From NCBI RefSeq assembly GCF_001013905.1, contig NZ_LN831790.1, positions 558,001-622,000 on the forward strand: a stretch of 64,000 nt of DNA, in the 5' to 3' direction. Position 1 is the stretch's first letter. Each line of letters begins with the position of its first letter. A program made the position numbers and the translations under genes. The notes beneath the pieces are model-generated. The model was not told where the DNA came from. It saw nothing but the letters and a program-made list of their open reading frames with translations, and searched no databases. Shown in pieces: positions 60,464-64,000 of this stretch. Source of the DNA: Streptomyces leeuwenhoekii (GTDB lineage Bacteria; Actinomycetota; Actinomycetes; Streptomycetales; Streptomycetaceae).

Positions 60464-61003
60464 ATGGCCCGTGCAGTCCCACGGCCGCGTTTTCTAGCCC
60501 GCCCGCGCGCCCCCGAGGCGGAGGAACCCGCCCGGCCCGAGCGGCGCCCGCTGCCCCTACCCCTGCGCCTGCTCGCGATGGCGTGCGCGTTCGTGTTCAT
60601 GGTGGCGTTCGCGGTGGTCCTGGCCCGGCTCACCCTGCACCCCTCCCCCGCCTCGGAGTCGCTGACGCACACCAACCTGCACCCCGGCCGCTCCCTGGAG
60701 GCGTACCTGGACCAGCCGGCGCTGCGCGACGCCGTCAAGCAGATCGGCGGCAACGTGCTGCTCGGCGTGCCCTTCGGTGTGCTGGTCCCGGTCGTCGCCC
60801 CGCGGACCCGCCGGATGCTGCGCGTCCTGGCGCTGACCGCCCTGGTGATGCTGCTGGTGGAGTTCGCGCAAGGAGCGCTGGTCACCGGCCGCGCCTTCGA
60901 CATCGACGACGTCATCCTCAACACTACCGGGGCGCTGGTCGGTTACCTGCTGCTGGGGCGGCGCCTGAGCCGCGCGGTACACGCGCGCCGGCCCGCGCAC
61001 TGA
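60464..61003 (+). CDS. VanZ-like membrane protein
   Basis: A 179-aa VanZ-family integral membrane protein with a cytoplasmic basic/proline-rich start, a helix about 38-58 (LLAMACAFVFMVAFAVVLA), the conserved QIGGNVLLGVPFGVLVPVVA, LVEFAQGALVTGRAFDIDDV and NTTGALVGYLLLG. VanZ proteins confer low teicoplanin resistance or act in cell-surface lipid and polysaccharide processes. ATG 60464 has GGAGGA just upstream. It is not linked to a van resistance cluster here. Confidence 0.87.
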   Translation: MARAVPRPRFLARPRAPEAEEPARPERRPLPLPLRLLAMACAFVFMVAFAVVLARLTLHPSPASESLTHTNLHPGRSLEAYLDQPALRDAVKQIGGNVLLGVPFGVLVPVVAPRTRRMLRVLALTALVMLLVEFAQGALVTGRAFDIDDVILNTTGALVGYLLLGRRLSRAVHARRPAH

Positions 61004-61062
61004 GGGCCGCGTCCGCCGCCCCGCCGGGTCCGGGGGCCCGCCTGGCACGGAGGCACGGCCCG

Positions 61063-61125
61063 GGGAGTGTCCGGCACCGCCCGTCGTCCGCCCGCCGGGC
61101 GGGCGGGGAGCCGCCGGACACTCCC
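61063..61125. terminator. Nested bidirectional hairpin
   Basis: GGGAGTGTCCGGC (61063-61075) pairs perfectly with 61113-61125, 13 bp, enclosing a second G/C-rich hairpin (CGCCCGCCGGGCGGGCG region). It ends at the stop of the convergent small gene. Confidence 0.8.
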
Positions 61126-61361
61126 TAGTGCCGGGTCCAGGTGAACTTGTCGCCGCCCACCCAGCGGACCGCCTCGGGATCGTCCAGGTCGTGAACCGTG
61201 ATGCCGAACGCGGCGGCGGCCTCCAGCACGTCGATGAGGTTCCGCGCCTCACCGACCACCTGACCGTCGATCTCCACGATCCGGAACGGAGGCCGCGCCG
61301 GCTGCACGCCGAGCACCGTGATCCGCGGATGGGTGATGTGCAGGCTCGCGATTTCGGTCAT
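61125..61361 (-). CDS. Small conserved hypothetical protein
   Basis: A 78-aa protein (TEIASLHITHPRITVLGVQP, RIVEIDGQVVGEARNLIDVL, VRWVGGDKFTWTRH). Predicted beta-strands then helices, no export signal. It resembles short Streptomyces proteins of unknown function that end in TW or FTW. Its promoter region carries a distinctive arrangement of GAACACA/TGTGTTC repeats, suggesting specific control. ATG 61361 has AGCGTAGAGC-type sequence but no strong ribosome site. Confidence 0.72.
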   Translation of the reverse strand: MTEIASLHITHPRITVLGVQPARPPFRIVEIDGQVVGEARNLIDVLEAAAAFGITVHDLDDPEAVRWVGGDKFTWTRH

Positions 61362-61412
61362 ACAGAGAGCGTAGAGCGCAATCAGCCATTATGGCCTTTT
61401 CGCGCCGTTCGC

Positions 61413-61456
61413 GAACACATCACAGGTGTGTTCTCAGCGCCTACGAGTGTGTTCTC
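61413..61456. promoter_or_regulatory. Three-part GAACACA/TGTGTTC operator-like array
   Basis: GAACACA (61413-61419), seven bases, TGTGTTC (61427-61433) form a perfect inverted repeat. GTGTGTTCTC is then repeated directly at 61426-61435 and 61447-61456, 21 bases or two helical turns apart. Location 50-95 bases upstream of the small gene's start fits a regulator site. Confidence 0.55.
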
Positions 61457-61556
61457 CGGGAGTACAGGGGCGCATTCCCAGGGGGTGGCCGACGGGCGGA
61501 CGCGGGTGAGGCCGTACCGGTCGCGGGGACCGGTACGCGGTCGCGGGGCGGCCCGT

Positions 61557-62366
61557 TCAGGGGCGCCGCCAGTCGTCGCCGGTCAGATGCGATCCGGCCA
61601 TCGGCCCCATCCGCAGCATGCCGCCGTCCACGCTCCAGGAGGCGCCGGTGACGTACGAGGCGTCGGGCCCGGCGAGGAACGCGATCACCGCGGCGACCTC
61701 GCGGGCGTCGCCGGGCCGTCCGAGCGGCACGCCGGGCCGGTGCCGGGTGTGCGGGTCGACGTCCTCCTGGCCGGTCATGGGGGTGGCGATCTCGCCGGGC
61801 GCGACCGCGTTGACGGTGATGCCGTGCTCGGCGAGCTCGATGGCCATCACCTGGGTGAGCAGTCCGAGGCCGCCCTTGGCCGCGCAGTACGGGGCGGCGC
61901 CCACCCGAGGCTGGTGCTCGTGGACCGAGGTGACGTTCACGATCCGGCCGCCGTCACCCTGCCGGATCATGCGGCGCGCGGCCCGCTGACCGCACAGGAA
62001 GGGCCCGGCCAGGTCGACGTCGAGGACGTGGCGCAGGTCGTCCAGGCTCAGGTCGAGGTAGGGCGTCGCCGTGCCCGTACCGGCGTTGTTCACCAGGACG
62101 TCGATACGGCCGAGCCGCTCGCACAGCTCGTCGACGGTGTCCGCGGCCTCGGGCAGCCGGGCCAGGTCCACCTGGGTGGTCTCCGCCCGCCGCCCCAGGG
62201 CGCGCACCTCCTCGGCGGTCCGCTCGGCGCCCTCCTCGTCGGTGTGCCAGGTGATGCCGATGTCCATCCCCGCCTCGGCCAGGCGGACGGCGGTGGCGCG
62301 GCCGATCCCGGAGTCGGCACCGGTGACGACGGCCACCTTGGCGGGGGGCGGGGTGGGGGTGGACAT
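61557..62366 (-). CDS. SDR-family oxidoreductase
   Basis: A 269-aa classical short-chain dehydrogenase. Seen: cofactor motif TGADSGIGRATAVRL, LVNNAGTGTATPY, YCAAKGGLGLL with catalytic Tyr-Lys, and VNAVAPGEIATPMTG. It resembles glucose-1-dehydrogenase-like and 3-oxoacyl-reductase-like SDRs of Streptomyces. GAGGAGG upstream of ATG 62366 sets the start. Substrate is unknown; it is divergent from the PHP-domain gene with 137 bases between. Confidence 0.9.
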   Translation of the reverse strand: MSTPTPPPAKVAVVTGADSGIGRATAVRLAEAGMDIGITWHTDEEGAERTAEEVRALGRRAETTQVDLARLPEAADTVDELCERLGRIDVLVNNAGTGTATPYLDLSLDDLRHVLDVDLAGPFLCGQRAARRMIRQGDGGRIVNVTSVHEHQPRVGAAPYCAAKGGLGLLTQVMAIELAEHGITVNAVAPGEIATPMTGQEDVDPHTRHRPGVPLGRPGDAREVAAVIAFLAGPDASYVTGASWSVDGGMLRMGPMAGSHLTGDDWRRP

Positions 62367-62503
62367 GCGTGACCTCCTCGTCGATGGGGCGCGATGACGG
62401 GCGTCGCAGTACCCCGGCGCGGTACGGGCAAACCGAGGGGCCCGTCGTGCGGCCCGCCGGAGGCTGGGGAACCCTGGAGGGCGAGGCGGCACAGGAGGTG
62501 GTG

Positions 62504-63568
62504 ATGGATCCCGTCGAGGCCCTGGACCGGATCGCCTTCCTGCTGGAGCGGTCCCTGGCGCCGTCGTACCGCGTCCGCGCCTTCCGCACCGCCGCCCGGG
62601 TGCTGTCCGGCCTGCCCGAGGCGGAGGTCCGGCAGCGGGCGGCGGCCGGGTCGCTGGAGTCCCTGAAGGGGGTCGGCCCGAAGACGGCGCAGGTGGTGAG
62701 CGAGGCGCTGGCCGGAGAGCTGCCGGGCTATCTGCGGAAGCTGGAGGACGAGGCAGCGTCCGCGCCCGCGCCCCGGGGCGGGGAGCGGCTGCGGGCCCTG
62801 CTGCGCGGTGACTGCCATCTGCACTCCGACTGGTCCGACGGCGGCAACCCGATCGAGGAGATGGGCCGGGCCGCCGCTCGCCTCGGCCACGAGTGGGCGG
62901 TGCTGACCGACCACTCGCCCCGGCTGACGGTGGCCCGCGGCCTGTCCGCCGAGCGGCTGCGCGAGCAGCTCGAGGTGGTGGCGGAGCTCAACGAGACCTG
63001 GGCGCCCTTCCGCCTGCTGACCGGCATCGAGTGCGACATCCTGGAGGACGGTTCCCTCGACCAGGACCCAAAGCTGCTGGAGCGGCTCGACGTGGTCGTG
63101 GTGTCGGTGCACTCCAAGCTGCGCATGGACGCCCGCGCGATGACCCGCCGCATGGTGGCCGCCGTACGCGATCCGCACTCCGACATCCTCGGACACTGCA
63201 CCGGGCGGCTGCTGAGCGGGCGGGGACGGCCGGAGTCGGAGTTCGACGCCGACGAGGTGTTCGCGGCGTGCGCCGAGACCGGCACGGCCCTGGAGATCAA
63301 CAGCCGGCCCGAGCGGCTCGACCCGCCGAAGCGGCTGCTGCGCCGGGCCGTGGCGGCGGGGGTGCTGTTCTCCCTCGACACCGACGCGCACGCGCCCGGC
63401 CAGCTCGACTGGCAGATCCTCGGCTGCGCCCGGGCGGAGGAGTGCGGGGTGCCGCCCGAGCGGGTGGTCACCACCTGGCCCCTTGACGATCTGCTGGCCT
63501 GGACGCGGGAGCGCCGTACGCCGTCCGGAGTGGGAGGCCGCGGGCGTGGTACCCGTGGCCGACCCTGA
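62504..63568 (+). CDS. Helix-hairpin-helix plus PHP-domain protein (PolX C-terminal-like)
   Basis: A 354-aa protein. Residues about 1-85 hold helix-hairpin-helix elements (EALDRIAFLLERSLAP, LESLKGVGPKTAQVVSEALA), and about 105-335 a PHP phosphoesterase domain with metal motifs DCHLHSDWSDGG, VLTDHSP, GIECDILEDGSLDQ, VSVHSKL, GHCTGRLL, EINSRPE and DTDAHAP. This matches bacterial PolX without the polymerase fingers and palm; PHP there gives 3'-5' exonuclease or phosphatase activity. AGGAGG five bases before ATG 62504. A role in DNA repair is inferred. Confidence 0.88.
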   Translation: MDPVEALDRIAFLLERSLAPSYRVRAFRTAARVLSGLPEAEVRQRAAAGSLESLKGVGPKTAQVVSEALAGELPGYLRKLEDEAASAPAPRGGERLRALLRGDCHLHSDWSDGGNPIEEMGRAAARLGHEWAVLTDHSPRLTVARGLSAERLREQLEVVAELNETWAPFRLLTGIECDILEDGSLDQDPKLLERLDVVVVSVHSKLRMDARAMTRRMVAAVRDPHSDILGHCTGRLLSGRGRPESEFDADEVFAACAETGTALEINSRPERLDPPKRLLRRAVAAGVLFSLDTDAHAPGQLDWQILGCARAEECGVPPERVVTTWPLDDLLAWTRERRTPSGVGGRGRGTRGRP

Positions 63569-63613
63569 CGGGACCGACCTGACAGGACACCAGCACGAGG
63601 AAAGGACCGGTGC

Positions 63614-64000
63614 ATGGAACGGGCGGCCGTGTTCGACGTCGACGGAACCCTCGTCGACACCAATCACCTGCATGTCGTCACATGGTGGGAGGCGTTCCGG
63701 CAGGCCGGCCACCGGGTGCCCATGCACGCCGTCCACCGGGCCGTGGGCCTGTCCTCCACGGATCTCATCGGCCACCTGCTCGGCGACGACCGCGACAAGG
63801 ACCAGGACGCCGGGCTGAGCGCCGCGCACAAGGCGCTGTACGGACAGTACTTCGACCGGCTGCCCGCGCTGCCGGAAGCCGGGGAGTTGCTGCGGCGCCT
63901 GGCCCACGACGGCTGGAAGGTGGTGCTGGCGACCTCGGCGGGCGGGGCCGAGCTCGGCGCGCTGCGCCGGGCCATCGACGCGGACGACGCGATCACCGCG
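63614..64000 (+). CDS. HAD-family phosphatase, partial
   Basis: The first 129 codons of a haloacid-dehalogenase-superfamily hydrolase; the gene runs past the end of the window. Motif I is FDVDGTLVDTNHLHVV with the nucleophile aspartate, and motif II appears in VVLATSAGGAELGAL. The cap region (VGLSSTDLIGHLLGDDRD) fits phosphoglycolate-phosphatase/beta-phosphoglucomutase-like members. ATG 63614 follows AGGAAAGGA. It is 45 bases after the PHP gene and probably co-transcribed. Confidence 0.88.
   Translation, partial: MERAAVFDVDGTLVDTNHLHVVTWWEAFRQAGHRVPMHAVHRAVGLSSTDLIGHLLGDDRDKDQDAGLSAAHKALYGQYFDRLPALPEAGELLRRLAHDGWKVVLATSAGGAELGALRRAIDADDAITA

Overview
The window is high-GC actinobacterial chromosome, almost certainly Streptomyces. 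The evidence is the extreme G/C codon bias, many GTG starts, SpoIIE/RsbU phosphatases, a conservon (cvnABCD), mycothiol-linked formaldehyde genes, a Streptomyces subtilisin-inhibitor gene, a cellulase with a CebR-type operator, and TetR regulators with clear operators. No rRNA, tRNA, CRISPR array or insertion sequence was recognised.

Layout. 0-7.8 kb: a PP2C phosphatase, a flavin reductase and an ATP-grasp gene, a TetR/DUF35 pair with an operator inside the promoter, a MalY-type C-S lyase behind a decayed DMT transporter, and a small conserved gene. 7.9-16.7 kb: nitronate monooxygenase, SDR, mycothiol-dependent formaldehyde dehydrogenase with its metallo-beta-lactamase partner, a secreted beta-propeller, a phosphoesterase/dTDP-glucose dehydratase pair, a CBS protein and a GAF/ATPase remnant. 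16.8-19 kb: a second PP2C phosphatase.

19.4-25.7 kb is the most interesting region. A 71-residue double-glycine leader peptide with a cysteine-free, repetitive, acidic core is followed by a strong hairpin, an HlyD-like fusion protein, an ABC exporter with an intact C39 peptidase domain, and a second ABC exporter of the NHLM type. No modification enzyme is present.

25.7-32.4 kb: Ppx/GppA phosphatase, small acidic protein, iron-containing redox enzyme, methyltransferase overlapping a CDGSH protein, protease inhibitor, an NCS1 permease remnant, an FMN alpha-hydroxy-acid oxidase, and an antitoxin with a Fic/Doc-like partner that has lost the catalytic histidine. 32.5-38 kb: secreted GH9 cellulase and GH2 glycosidase. 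38.3-50.2 kb: a third PP2C phosphatase with its own kinase domain, a lipoprotein, a TetR-controlled reductase/flavoprotein/NTF2 group, a truncated ECF41 sigma factor, a cation transporter, a glutathionyl-hydroquinone-reductase-like enzyme, and a cellulose-binding sugar dehydrogenase.

50.8-56.4 kb: a class I terpene synthase converges on a conservon operon, cvnA-B-C-D, that ends in a P450 lacking the ExxR arginine. 56.9-64 kb: quinone reductase, STAS antagonist, PRPP synthetase, DUF4230, VanZ, a small gene with an operator-like repeat, SDR, PHP-domain protein and a HAD phosphatase cut by the window edge.

Recurring themes are sigma-factor partner switching (three phosphatases and a STAS protein), extracellular cellulose attack (GH9, sugar dehydrogenase-CBM2), tight operons with ATGA/GTGA overlaps, long perfect hairpins between convergent genes, and several decaying genes.
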